Made by a program: the position numbers and the translations under genes
Shown: in pieces, positions 1-6,326 of the stretch
Layout: every line of letters starts with the position of its first letter
Numbering within the stretch: the stretch's first letter is position 1
From: an uncultured Ruminococcus sp.
GTDB lineage: Bacteria > Bacillota > Clostridia > Oscillospirales > Ruminococcaceae
Direction: 5' to 3'
NCBI GenBank assembly: GCA_900543105.1
Contig: UQQA01000048.1
Span: 1-16,270, forward strand
DNA: 16,270 bases
Notes under the pieces: generated by a model
Seen by the model: only the letters and a program-made list of their open reading frames with translations
Databases searched by the model: none
Told to the model about the DNA's origin: nothing

Positions 1-674
1 ATAAAAAAATCGGGTTGTCCGTAAAGGGCAACCACGATCGTGCGGAAAAATATATAGAATTGTTCAAAGCGGATAGTGAGAAAATCTTCCGTCCGTTCAT
101 TTCGGCAAGGGCAGCGGATATTTTTGATATACGAACAGCTATTCGGAGCAGCAATGAGGTTTTGGACAGCTCCCTTTACAGGGTACACGATGATAACAGG
201 AACATAAGCCTTTATGTGGCAAATGACTCCATTCTCACTCTGCTCGATATTTACTCCGATATAATGTCCGATGCAGGCAGAGTTATCGCTAACTGCGAAA
301 ACTGCGGACAGCTTATGATAACCAAACGTTCAAATGCTTCGCTCACCTGTGGCAGGACAACTTGCAAGAAAGAGCGTTTATACAAGGCAAACGATGATTA
401 CAAAAAACGTGCTATGGCTGACCCGATAAAAGAAACATATTTCAATTTCGACAACAAATGCAGGAGCTACCGCAAGAAGCTCTCCGGCTATCCCGATCTT
501 TTGGAGAAATACAACAAGGCGTTTGACGAACGGCGTGAGAAAATTCGGGCTTTCAAGAGCGGTCTGACCGTAAATAGCAGCACCAAAGATATTGACCGTT
601 ACAATCAGATGTGCTTTGATGCCTGTCAGGATCTGCAGGATCTGTCCAAACGGCTGAAATCAAAGCTGACATAA
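1..674 (+). CDS. Zinc-knuckle protein of unknown function (5' partial)
   Basis: The reading frame is open from the first base of the window, so the TTG at 15 is probably internal and the true start lies upstream. The visible 219 residues contain a cysteine cluster (counting from that TTG: C94, C97, C112, C117, as CENC and CGRTTC) that should bind one zinc ion. It is followed by a highly charged, lysine-rich, probably helical C-terminal half (about residues 118-219). The layout resembles the DUF6076-like proteins found in Ruminococcus and other Clostridia, with CxxC followed by a C-x4-C pair near RTTCK, but I cannot confirm the family without a profile search. No catalytic motif is visible. 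It is separated by a terminator from the oppositely oriented sugar operon, so nothing in the context gives it a role. The frame and reality of the gene are likely; the function is unknown. Confidence 0.7.
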   Translation, partial: KKIGLSVKGNHDRAEKYIELFKADSEKIFRPFISARAADIFDIRTAIRSSNEVLDSSLYRVHDDNRNISLYVANDSILTLLDIYSDIMSDAGRVIANCENCGQLMITKRSNASLTCGRTTCKKERLYKANDDYKKRAMADPIKETYFNFDNKCRSYRKKLSGYPDLLEKYNKAFDERREKIRAFKSGLTVNSSTKDIDRYNQMCFDACQDLQDLSKRLKSKLT

Positions 675-722
675 ATTTTCTCATAAAATCTTCATTTGTA
701 ACTTGAATACAAATGAAAAAAG

Positions 723-755
723 CTTCGGACATTTTGGAGAACGCCCGAAGTTTTT
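723..755. terminator. Bidirectional rho-independent terminator between convergent genes
   Basis: CTTCGG (723-728) pairs with CCGAAG (745-750). The + strand continues with five T residues (751-755). On the minus strand the same stem is followed by a run of T residues, because + positions 716-721 are all A. It would end both the + strand zinc-knuckle gene and the minus-strand operon finishing at 782. Confidence 0.7.
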
Positions 756-781
756 ATGCTTTATCTAAAGGTTAAAGAGCT

Positions 782-1024
782 TTATTCGGAAACAAGCACA
801 GCTGAAATTGCCTTCAAAACAGCATTTATCTCTTTTTCATCATCTGAATTAATATGCAAAGCAAGGGGCTTACTGAGTTCAAGACTGAATATTCCCATTA
901 TCGACTTTGCGTCAACAACATATCTTTCCGACACAATATCAAAATCACATTCAAAGGCAGTGACAGCATTTACAAAATTCTTGACATCATTGATAGTATC
1001 AAGCTTGACAGTTACTTTTTTCAA
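782..1024 (-). CDS. HPr-like regulatory protein lacking the phosphocarrier histidine
   Basis: The 80-residue product has the length and fold pattern of HPr (beta-alpha-beta-beta-alpha). It keeps the conserved segment around the regulatory serine, DAKSIMGIFSL at residues 38-48, where Ser41 corresponds to Ser46 of HPr. The region that should hold the catalytic HARP motif reads INDVKNFVNAV (11-21), with no histidine. It therefore cannot act as a normal PTS phosphocarrier. By analogy with Crh of Bacillus it could be a target of HPr kinase or a CcpA-type co-regulator, but that is inference; His-less HPr-like proteins are common in Clostridia. The start is TTG at 1024: GGGAG at 1037-1033 lies 8 nt upstream, while the nearby ATG at 1032 meets TGA after three codons. 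It is the last gene of the sugar operon before the terminator at 723-755. Confidence 0.8.
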   Translation of the reverse strand: MKKVTVKLDTINDVKNFVNAVTAFECDFDIVSERYVVDAKSIMGIFSLELSKPLALHINSDDEKEINAVLKAISAVLVSE

Positions 1025-1028
1025 AAAA

Positions 1029-1143
1029 TCATCTCCCTATAAGTTCAATTATTTCGTACTTAACTTCAATTCCACTATGTGTATTGTGATGAGGACACTC
1101 TGTTACCAAAGCTCTAAGCCCTGCAAGTTCGGTTGTCTATCAT
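1029..1143 (-). pseudogene. Probable broken 37-codon gene between VOC and HPr-like genes
   Basis: An ATG at 1143-1141 overlaps the VOC stop as ATGA, but its frame hits TAG after nine codons. The neighbouring frame is open and protein-like from about 1130 to the TGA at 1031-1029 (it includes ELAGLRALVTEC, then PHHNTHSG and EVKYEIIELIG). Removing one C of the CC pair near 1129-1131 joins the two into exactly 37 sense codons that end just ahead of the HPr-like TTG. The precise fit on both sides suggests a real small gene disabled by a single inserted base, or a base-calling error. I do not recognise the family, and chance remains possible for so short a frame. Confidence 0.35.
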
Positions 1144-1532
1144 AAATACTGACTGAATTCGATTTTTTCCTTGTTCGGTCCCTCAATGGTGAAGAATTTC
1201 ACTCCGTTTTCCCAGAACGGAAGGAAATGAATTGAATCCTTTGTATTATTCAAGCCGCTTTCGTTTACAAACTTGAATGCTTCATCAACAGACTTGACAT
1301 TTAATGCAATATGGTCAACAGCACCATAAGACATCACAGCAGACCGATTCTCATATATCTCCAAAGTCAGACCATTCAGACGCATAAACGCAACCTTTTC
1401 GTTTGCTTCGGCATTTATTGTACGGAGAACCGCTTCAAAGCCTAATGTTTTATAGAACTTTACTGTTTCTTCAATATCATTTGTGGGAATACCAATATGC
1501 TGTAAACCCGTAAAATTATCGGTTATATTCAT
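1140..1532 (-). CDS. VOC (glyoxalase/bleomycin-resistance fold) metalloenzyme
   Basis: The 130-residue protein has the two beta-alpha-beta-beta-beta repeats of the vicinal oxygen chelate superfamily. The opening GLQHIGIPTNDIEETVKFY is typical, and the four metal positions are present: H12, E58 (LEIYE), H74 (VDHIAL) and E125 (KIEF). This H/E/H/E pattern is that of glyoxalase I-like enzymes, so metal-dependent isomerase or lyase chemistry on a small oxo-compound is plausible, although the substrate cannot be read from sequence. The ATG overlaps the stop of the upstream kinase in an ATGA and has a GGAGG seven bases before it, so the two genes are translationally coupled. Its place in the operon suggests it handles a sugar-derived metabolite or a toxic by-product such as methylglyoxal; that role is inferred. 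Confidence 0.85.
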   Translation of the reverse strand: MNITDNFTGLQHIGIPTNDIEETVKFYKTLGFEAVLRTINAEANEKVAFMRLNGLTLEIYENRSAVMSYGAVDHIALNVKSVDEAFKFVNESGLNNTKDSIHFLPFWENGVKFFTIEGPNKEKIEFSQYL

Positions 1533-2491
1533 AAACGTTCCTCCCCCAGCTTTTCACAAACTGCTTCCATATCAGGCATTGCAGGGATAGCACCATAGCT
1601 TTCCACACACAGGCTTGCAGTCGCATTCCCGAAATCAGCAAAGCTATATGCTTCGGATAATGCAACGTTTTCCGGAGCTTTTCCGCTCTTTGCAAGGCTG
1701 TATAAAAATCCTCCCCAGAATGCATCGCCTGCGCCTGTGGCATCAATAGCCTTGTTCTTAAAACCGCTTACGAGGGTTCCTCCCTCTGCGGTTCTCACAT
1801 AAGCACCATTTTTCCCGAGAGTGACCGCCGCAATTTTCACTCCCTGTGAGATCAGTTTTTCAGCAGCACGTTCATAGTCAGCTTCGCCTGTCAGAAGCTC
1901 TGTTTCTTCATCTGAAATTTTCATAATATCGGCATACTTTATTATGCTTCTCATCTGCTCCACCGCCTGAGCTTCGCTGTTCCATAGTGACGCTCTGTAA
2001 TTGGGATCATAAGAAATGATTACGCCGTTTTCCTTAGCCTTTTTGACTGCAAACATAGTTGCTCCTCTGCAAGGCTCATCGGTAAGCGATATGGAACCAA
2101 TATGCAGTATTTTTGCCGAAAGCAGTATATCAAGAGGAATATCAGCAGCGTTAAGCATCTTATCGGCTCCGTGATTTCTTGCAAACGAAAATTCACGTTC
2201 GCCGTCAGGCTTTACATTAACAAAAGCCAGAGTTGTAAAATAATCTTCGCTGAGGATAAATCCATTGCTGTCAATTCCGCATTTATCCAAGGTTTCTTTA
2301 AGAAATCTTCCGTGCATATCATTTCCTGCTTTTCCTATAAAAGCGACCTTGGCTCCAAGCTTTGCAGCAGCTGCGGCAACGTTTGCAGGAGCACCTCCTG
2401 CATTTTGTGCGAACAATCTTTGCCCCTGCGAATTTACTCCTTGCATCGTAAAATCAATGAGCATTTCGCCTAAAGCAACTATATCACGCAT
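1529..2491 (-). CDS. PfkB-family sugar kinase, fructokinase-like
   Basis: This ATP-dependent kinase of the ribokinase/PfkB fold would phosphorylate a free sugar or ketose in the cytoplasm. The N-terminus MRDIVALGEMLIDF is characteristic of fructokinase-type members. The PfkB substrate segment AGGAPANVAAAAAKLG spans residues 31-46, and the ATP-site motif DATGAGDAF (250-258) carries the catalytic base Asp256. The length of 320 residues is normal. The frame is open for 30 more codons upstream, but the ATG at 2491 is preferred: GGAG lies 8 nt before it, and the longer form would run far into the symporter gene. The start overlaps the symporter stop by 8 nt and the stop overlaps the VOC start, so three genes are coupled. 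With a polyol-type dehydrogenase upstream, fructose or another ketose is the likely substrate (inference). Confidence 0.9.
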   Translation of the reverse strand: MRDIVALGEMLIDFTMQGVNSQGQRLFAQNAGGAPANVAAAAAKLGAKVAFIGKAGNDMHGRFLKETLDKCGIDSNGFILSEDYFTTLAFVNVKPDGEREFSFARNHGADKMLNAADIPLDILLSAKILHIGSISLTDEPCRGATMFAVKKAKENGVIISYDPNYRASLWNSEAQAVEQMRSIIKYADIMKISDEETELLTGEADYERAAEKLISQGVKIAAVTLGKNGAYVRTAEGGTLVSGFKNKAIDATGAGDAFWGGFLYSLAKSGKAPENVALSEAYSFADFGNATASLCVESYGAIPAMPDMEAVCEKLGEERL

Positions 2492-3851
2492 TTTCCATAC
2501 TCCTTTCCTTAATTTCCGATACGATCTTATTGTAGGATCTTTTATTGAGCTTATAGAAGAAAAGTACAATAGCAGTAACAATCCAGAGTATTCCGGGGAT
2601 AGTCGAGAAGCTGTGCTTCATTATAGAAAGAACTGTTTCATTCTGCGTGATGTTAGCTTCAAAGCCTGCTGCTCCGAGAGTGGCAGCAAGTACCGATGTA
2701 CCTATTGCCATTCCGATCTTATTTCCGAGAGAAATAAACGCATACTGAAAGCCGTCGTTTCTGATGCCCGTTTTCCATTCGCCGTATTCAACACAGTCGG
2801 GAATTATTGCGTATATAGCAGTATTAAAGCCTGCAAAGAAGAACTGTGTAAGTCCCGAGCAGATATAAAACGCTGCCGGTGAACTTACGGGACTGAACAG
2901 ATATAACGAGATCATACATACTCCCGTGCCGAGAGCAAGAATGGAAGCCGCTCTGCCTTTATTGCCCGTCCATTTGAAAATTATGGGGAAAAGTCCTGCG
3001 CCTATTATTGACGGAATAATTATTGCCATTGAATATTTGGTAAAAAACGCTTCGCTGCCTTCAACATACTTGAAATAATAAAGTGCATCTGCATTTCTTC
3101 CGTAAAGAGTTACACCGAACAGAAACTGTCCGAGAAGTGCAAGAAGATAAGGCTTGTTCTGTATAACGGTTTTCAGCTGCAGCTTCAAATGGATTTTTTC
3201 CTTTTCGGGAACTGTGACCGCTTCTTTGGTCTTTACAAAGCAGAAAATATGACAAAGTGCAAAAATGATACCGTAAACAACCGCAACAAAGAGATAACCC
3301 TGTTTGTCATTTCCGCCGCCCAGCTTTGAAATAAGCGGAAGAGTAATGATATTGATAATTCCAATGGCTATCATTGCGCTTACCGAACGGAACGTATTGA
3401 TTTTTGCACATTCCTCGATGTTCTGAGTCATAGCACCGCACAGCGTTCCGTATGGTATATTTACACAGGTATATCCAAGAACAAGCATGCAGTATGTAAC
3501 CGACATATAAATTATCTTTGCGGTATTGCTCCAATCGGGATGTGCCCAGAATGTTGCCATAAGCACCAGAGCAGTAATGGGTGCGGCAATGAGAAGCCAG
3601 GGTCTGTAACGTCCCCATCTGCTCTTTGTTCTGTCAGTAAGACCTCCGACGATAGGATCGTTTATAGCGTCCCAGAATCGTGAGAAAAGCATCAGTCCCG
3701 CAACTGCGCTCATACTGATCCCAAAGACGTCGCTGTAAAAGATCATCAGGAAATTTCCTACGAACATCCAGCTGAAATTACAGCCTACATCACCCATACC
3801 GTATGCAAATTTACTTATAAAAGGCAACTTGATATCAGTATTTTCTTTCAC
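2484..3851 (-). CDS. GPH-family sugar:cation symporter (MelB-like)
   Basis: This is a 455-residue polytopic membrane protein with about 12 hydrophobic segments and the hallmarks of the glycoside-pentoside-hexuronide:cation symporter family. The N-terminal FAYGMGDVGCN and the segment DAINDPIVGGLTDRTKSRWG match the family closely. Asp61 and Asp65 (numbered from the chosen start) fall where MelB has its cation/sugar-binding aspartates Asp55 and Asp59. A WGRYRPWLL loop follows, as is usual. It should import a mono- or oligosaccharide or polyol with Na+ or H+. I chose GTG at 3851 because GGAGG (3864-3860) lies 8 nt upstream; the longer ATG at 3866 contains that ribosome site and has none of its own. 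It sits 18 nt after the dehydrogenase stop and overlaps the kinase start. The substrate cannot be read from sequence. Confidence 0.9.
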   Translation of the reverse strand: MKENTDIKLPFISKFAYGMGDVGCNFSWMFVGNFLMIFYSDVFGISMSAVAGLMLFSRFWDAINDPIVGGLTDRTKSRWGRYRPWLLIAAPITALVLMATFWAHPDWSNTAKIIYMSVTYCMLVLGYTCVNIPYGTLCGAMTQNIEECAKINTFRSVSAMIAIGIINIITLPLISKLGGGNDKQGYLFVAVVYGIIFALCHIFCFVKTKEAVTVPEKEKIHLKLQLKTVIQNKPYLLALLGQFLFGVTLYGRNADALYYFKYVEGSEAFFTKYSMAIIIPSIIGAGLFPIIFKWTGNKGRAASILALGTGVCMISLYLFSPVSSPAAFYICSGLTQFFFAGFNTAIYAIIPDCVEYGEWKTGIRNDGFQYAFISLGNKIGMAIGTSVLAATLGAAGFEANITQNETVLSIMKHSFSTIPGILWIVTAIVLFFYKLNKRSYNKIVSEIKERSMENA

Positions 3852-3859
3852 GCCGCACA

Positions 3860-3864
3860 CCTCC
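3860..3864 (-). promoter_or_regulatory. Ribosome binding site that decides the symporter start
   Basis: GGAGG on the minus strand overlaps the upstream ATG (3866-3864) and stands 8 nt before GTG 3851. This favours the GTG as the true start of the symporter. Confidence 0.7.
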
Positions 3865-3869
3865 ATTTT

Positions 3870-4895
3870 TTATTCCTGAACGTCAATTATTACTTTCATT
3901 GTGGTTTCTCTGTTTGCATCAATGTACTTGTAAGCTTCGTTATAATCCTTAAATGCAAAATTCTTTGAAATAAGAGGTTTTAACGAAACCTTTCCCTCGT
4001 TTACAAGCCTGATAGCTTCGATATAATCCTCATTGCGGTACATCATTGATGTATTAAGGTCAAGCTCGTGGTCATTGAGAACCGCAAGGTCGATCTCGCC
4101 CATTCCGGCAAATACAGCAACAAGAATTATTGTGCTGCCCTTTCTTGCATACTTGATAGCCTGTCCCATTGTAATATTGTTTCCTGCGCAGTCATAAATA
4201 ACATCAGCCTTATCGGGACCGAAATTCTCGATCATTGCTTCGCCGAAATCCTTGTTTTGGGTATTGATGCAGAAATCAATTCCACATTCCCTTGCTTTTT
4301 CAAGGCGAAGATCGCTGACATCGGTTATCATAACGCTTTCGGTCCCCATTCCCTTTGCTGTCTGTGCAACAAGGATACCGATAGGACCTGCACCCAGAAC
4401 AGCTATCTTCATACCCTTTACGTCACCTGCACGTCTTACTGCGTGAACTGCGACTGCAAGAGGTTCGATCATTGCTCCTTCATCGAATGACATATCTTCC
4501 GGAAGAGGAGTAACCTTGGCTGCATCGACAGCAAAATAATGAGAAGCTGTTCCTGTTGTCTGGAAGCCCATTACTTTAAGCTCCTCGCAGAGGTTATACT
4601 TTCCGTGACGGCAAGGATAACATTTTCCGCAAACCACCTGAGGCTGTATGGTTACCTTCTGACCGTATGTAAAGCCGGTTACATTTTTTCCAAGCTTAAC
4701 GATCATTCCCGAAACCTCGTGTCCCTGTGTAACGGGATAGGAAGTAAAGGGGTGCTTGCCGTGGTAAACGTGGATATCAGAGCCGCATATTCCGATCTTC
4801 ATAATTTTGATAAGAACCTGATCATCGGTGATTTCGGGGATCTCCACTTCTCTGAATTCAATAACGCCGGGGGCAGTCATAACCTGCTGTAACAT
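3870..4895 (-). CDS. Zinc-dependent alcohol/polyol dehydrogenase (MDR superfamily)
   Basis: This 341-residue medium-chain dehydrogenase belongs to the sorbitol/threonine dehydrogenase-like branch. Catalytic zinc ligands are visible as C37 (GICGSD), H59-E60 (QGHE) and E144 (IEPLA). The structural-zinc cysteines are C89, C92, C95 and C103. The Rossmann motif GAGPIG (168-173) is followed by an acidic residue at the end of strand two (ITDVS, Asp192), which points to NAD+ rather than NADP+. It would reversibly oxidise a secondary alcohol of a polyol or sugar. It is the first gene of the operon, starting at ATG 4895 with AAGGAG 9 nt upstream. With a GPH symporter and a fructokinase-like enzyme behind it, import, oxidation to a ketose and phosphorylation is the simplest reading. 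The exact substrate (sorbitol, galactitol, another polyol or a galactose derivative) is not decidable here. Confidence 0.9.
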   Translation of the reverse strand: MLQQVMTAPGVIEFREVEIPEITDDQVLIKIMKIGICGSDIHVYHGKHPFTSYPVTQGHEVSGMIVKLGKNVTGFTYGQKVTIQPQVVCGKCYPCRHGKYNLCEELKVMGFQTTGTASHYFAVDAAKVTPLPEDMSFDEGAMIEPLAVAVHAVRRAGDVKGMKIAVLGAGPIGILVAQTAKGMGTESVMITDVSDLRLEKARECGIDFCINTQNKDFGEAMIENFGPDKADVIYDCAGNNITMGQAIKYARKGSTIILVAVFAGMGEIDLAVLNDHELDLNTSMMYRNEDYIEAIRLVNEGKVSLKPLISKNFAFKDYNEAYKYIDANRETTMKVIIDVQE

Positions 4896-4935
4896 AATAT
4901 CGCTCTCCTTATAATTATTATTGGTCTTATTGTTT

Positions 4936-4963
4936 GACTTTGATAAAACGTTTTATTAAAGTC
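4936..4963. promoter_or_regulatory. Palindromic operator in the dehydrogenase operon promoter, probably for ROK
   Basis: This 28-bp palindrome is centred on CG at 4949/4950. Its left arm is GACTTTGATAAAAC and its right arm GTTTTATTAAAGTC, with one mismatched pair (4942/4957). It starts at the expected transcription start just downstream of the -10, where a bound repressor would block initiation. The same right arm recurs in the ROK gene promoter at 6237-6253. A CG-centred site could also suit a LacI-type regulator, but none is present in the window. Confidence 0.7.
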
Positions 4964-4970
4964 TATACAT

Positions 4971-4999
4971 ATTATGCCGTATTAAATTGTATTTGTCAA
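4971..4999 (-). promoter_or_regulatory. Housekeeping-type promoter of the dehydrogenase-symporter-kinase operon
   Basis: On the minus strand TTGACA (4999-4994) and CATAAT (4976-4971) are separated by exactly 17 bp. Initiation would fall near 4964, at the edge of the palindrome 4936-4963, leaving a leader of about 70 nt. Confidence 0.75.
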
Positions 5000-5011
5000 T
5001 AGCTTTTGTAC

Positions 5012-5039
5012 ATATTTGTTTGATTACACAAACAAATAT
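5012..5039. repeat. Perfect inverted repeat upstream of the dehydrogenase promoter
   Basis: ATATTTGTTTG (5012-5022) and CAAACAAATAT (5029-5039) are perfect 11-bp arms around six bases. The centre lies about 61 bp upstream of the predicted start near 4964, a usual place for an activator site. The regulator is unknown. Confidence 0.6.
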
Positions 5040-5066
5040 TACATAATATATATAAATGTACCAAAC

Positions 5067-5107
5067 AAAACACCGTATGCTCAAGTTTTCCGAGCATACG
5101 GTGTTTT
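5067..5107. terminator. Strong rho-independent terminator after the ROK gene
   Basis: A 16-bp stem (5067-5082 with 5092-5107, core CACCGTATGCTC) and a 9-base loop begin two bases past the ROK stop codon. On the minus strand the stem ends in TTTT followed by GTTTGG. It isolates the ROK gene from the downstream catabolic operon. The + strand copy also ends in TTTT, but no + strand gene precedes it. Confidence 0.8.
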
Positions 5108-5109
5108 CA

Positions 5110-6213
5110 TTATATATTATCAAAAAATCGCTCTGTAAAGTGCATTGCTGCACCTGTTGCGGATGCCTCCTTTTCATATCGGCAGTTTTTTAAATACAGC
5201 GTATCATTTTCAAACATATTGTAGTTGACCACACGCTTTCCAAGCTCCTGCATATATTGCCTCAGATAGCCTCCCACATATCCTCCCAGCATTATATCGC
5301 AGTCAAAGGTCATTCTGAGATTGCTGATAATTATTGCAAGATCATCAAGATAATCCTCCCAGACCTTTCCGGTTTTTTCATCGCCTTTTTGCAGACAGGC
5401 GAAAAACTCCTCCAATGACGAAGCGTGTTTTTCAAGCACTCTTGCCGAGCAGTATGCGTCGGCACAGCCTTTTTTGCCGCAGTAACAGCTTTTTCCGGCA
5501 CGCTCAATAATAATATGTCCGAACTCTGCACTGCGGTAATTATCTCCCCCATATATGGAGCCGCTGATATATATGGAGCCGCCTACACTGTTGCTGAGAG
5601 AAAGATATATCATATCACCCTCAATGTACCTCATTTCCGCAAAAAGTGCGCTGTTTGCATCATTTTCAAATTCAACGCTGTACGGTATCAACTGACTGAG
5701 GATTTTCAGACTAACATTGTTCTGACCAAGAATGTGCGAACGGAGCAATATCTCGTTTTCCTTGTCAATTATGCCGGGCAGAGAAATTCCCACGCCAAGA
5801 AGAACAGACCTGTCCGCCTTTGCTTCATCGAGAGCAAGCTCAAGGTTTTCCGCAACAAATTCATAATACTCATTTGAATTGGAGTATTCCGCCTTAATAC
5901 GTTTTTTTAACAGCAGATTTCCGCAAAGGTCTATTACTACATAGCTTATATGATTTGCGGTAATGTCTATCCCTGCTGCTATCCTGTACATCGGCGTAAT
6001 AGATAAAGCGGCTGATTTTCTGCCTCCCGTAGATTTGTTTTTGCCTACCTCGCTCACAAGTCCCATTGCTGACAGCTCTTTTAACCCTTGGAGAACGGTC
6101 GGCATACTAAGACCAAGCTCTGCTGCGATCTCAGGCTTTGAGGTTTCCGATTTTTTATAGATATATCGGGCAATTTTAGTTCTGTTAATGCTTTTATCAG
6201 CATTTTTGTTCAT
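5110..6213 (-). CDS. ROK-family transcriptional repressor (NagC/XylR type)
   Basis: A winged helix-turn-helix at about residues 10-65 (SKPEIAAELGLSMPTVLQGL at the core) is fused to a ROK sugar-kinase-like domain (about 75-367). The second half carries the ROK zinc site, with GHII at His233 and the cysteines C243, C245, C250 and C255 in CYCGKKGCADAYC. It also has the sugar-binding ENDAN (183-187). The phosphate loop reads GIDITANHI (81-89) instead of the GGT-type loop of ROK kinases, so it is a regulator rather than an active kinase. It should bind DNA as a dimer and let go when a sugar binds. The ATG at 6213 is preceded by only a weak AAGG. The gene is monocistronic, between its own promoter with operator-like sequence and a strong terminator, and lies between the hydrolase operon and the catabolic operon. 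The inducer is unknown. Confidence 0.92.
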   Translation of the reverse strand: MNKNADKSINRTKIARYIYKKSETSKPEIAAELGLSMPTVLQGLKELSAMGLVSEVGKNKSTGGRKSAALSITPMYRIAAGIDITANHISYVVIDLCGNLLLKKRIKAEYSNSNEYYEFVAENLELALDEAKADRSVLLGVGISLPGIIDKENEILLRSHILGQNNVSLKILSQLIPYSVEFENDANSALFAEMRYIEGDMIYLSLSNSVGGSIYISGSIYGGDNYRSAEFGHIIIERAGKSCYCGKKGCADAYCSARVLEKHASSLEEFFACLQKGDEKTGKVWEDYLDDLAIIISNLRMTFDCDIMLGGYVGGYLRQYMQELGKRVVNYNMFENDTLYLKNCRYEKEASATGAAMHFTERFFDNI

Positions 6214-6227
6214 TATTTATCGCCTTG

Positions 6228-6254
6228 CCTTTTCTCAAACGTTTTATTAAAGTT
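6228..6254. promoter_or_regulatory. Second operator copy in the ROK promoter (autoregulation)
   Basis: Positions 6237-6253 read AAACGTTTTATTAAAGT, identical over 17 bases to 4946-4962 in the dehydrogenase promoter. The other half (6228-6236) is degenerate, so this copy should bind more weakly. It lies just downstream of the ROK -10, the same geometry as in the catabolic operon. Confidence 0.65.
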
Positions 6255-6279
6255 TATAACATTTTTGAGAAAAAGTCAA
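6251..6279 (-). promoter_or_regulatory. Promoter of the ROK gene
   Basis: On the minus strand TTGACT (6279-6274) and TAAACT (6256-6251) are 17 bp apart. TATAAA at 6258-6253 is an alternative -10 with 15 bp spacing. The operator-like sequence overlaps its downstream end. Confidence 0.5.
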
Positions 6280-6326
6280 GAGTTTTACATCATTTAATGT
6301 CTGCCACTTATTTTACTTTAAAATCA

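Noticed and set aside
693..715. Perfect 8-bp hairpin CATTTGTA / TACAAATG after the first gene
   Set aside because: It is followed on + by A residues, not T, and is AT-rich. The adjacent hairpin at 723-750 is the convincing terminator, so this was not called separately.
2265..2882. 205-codon + strand frame across the kinase/symporter junction
   Set aside because: It is antisense to two well-identified genes, rich in Cys/Ser/Ala as expected of a mirror frame, and has no family resemblance.
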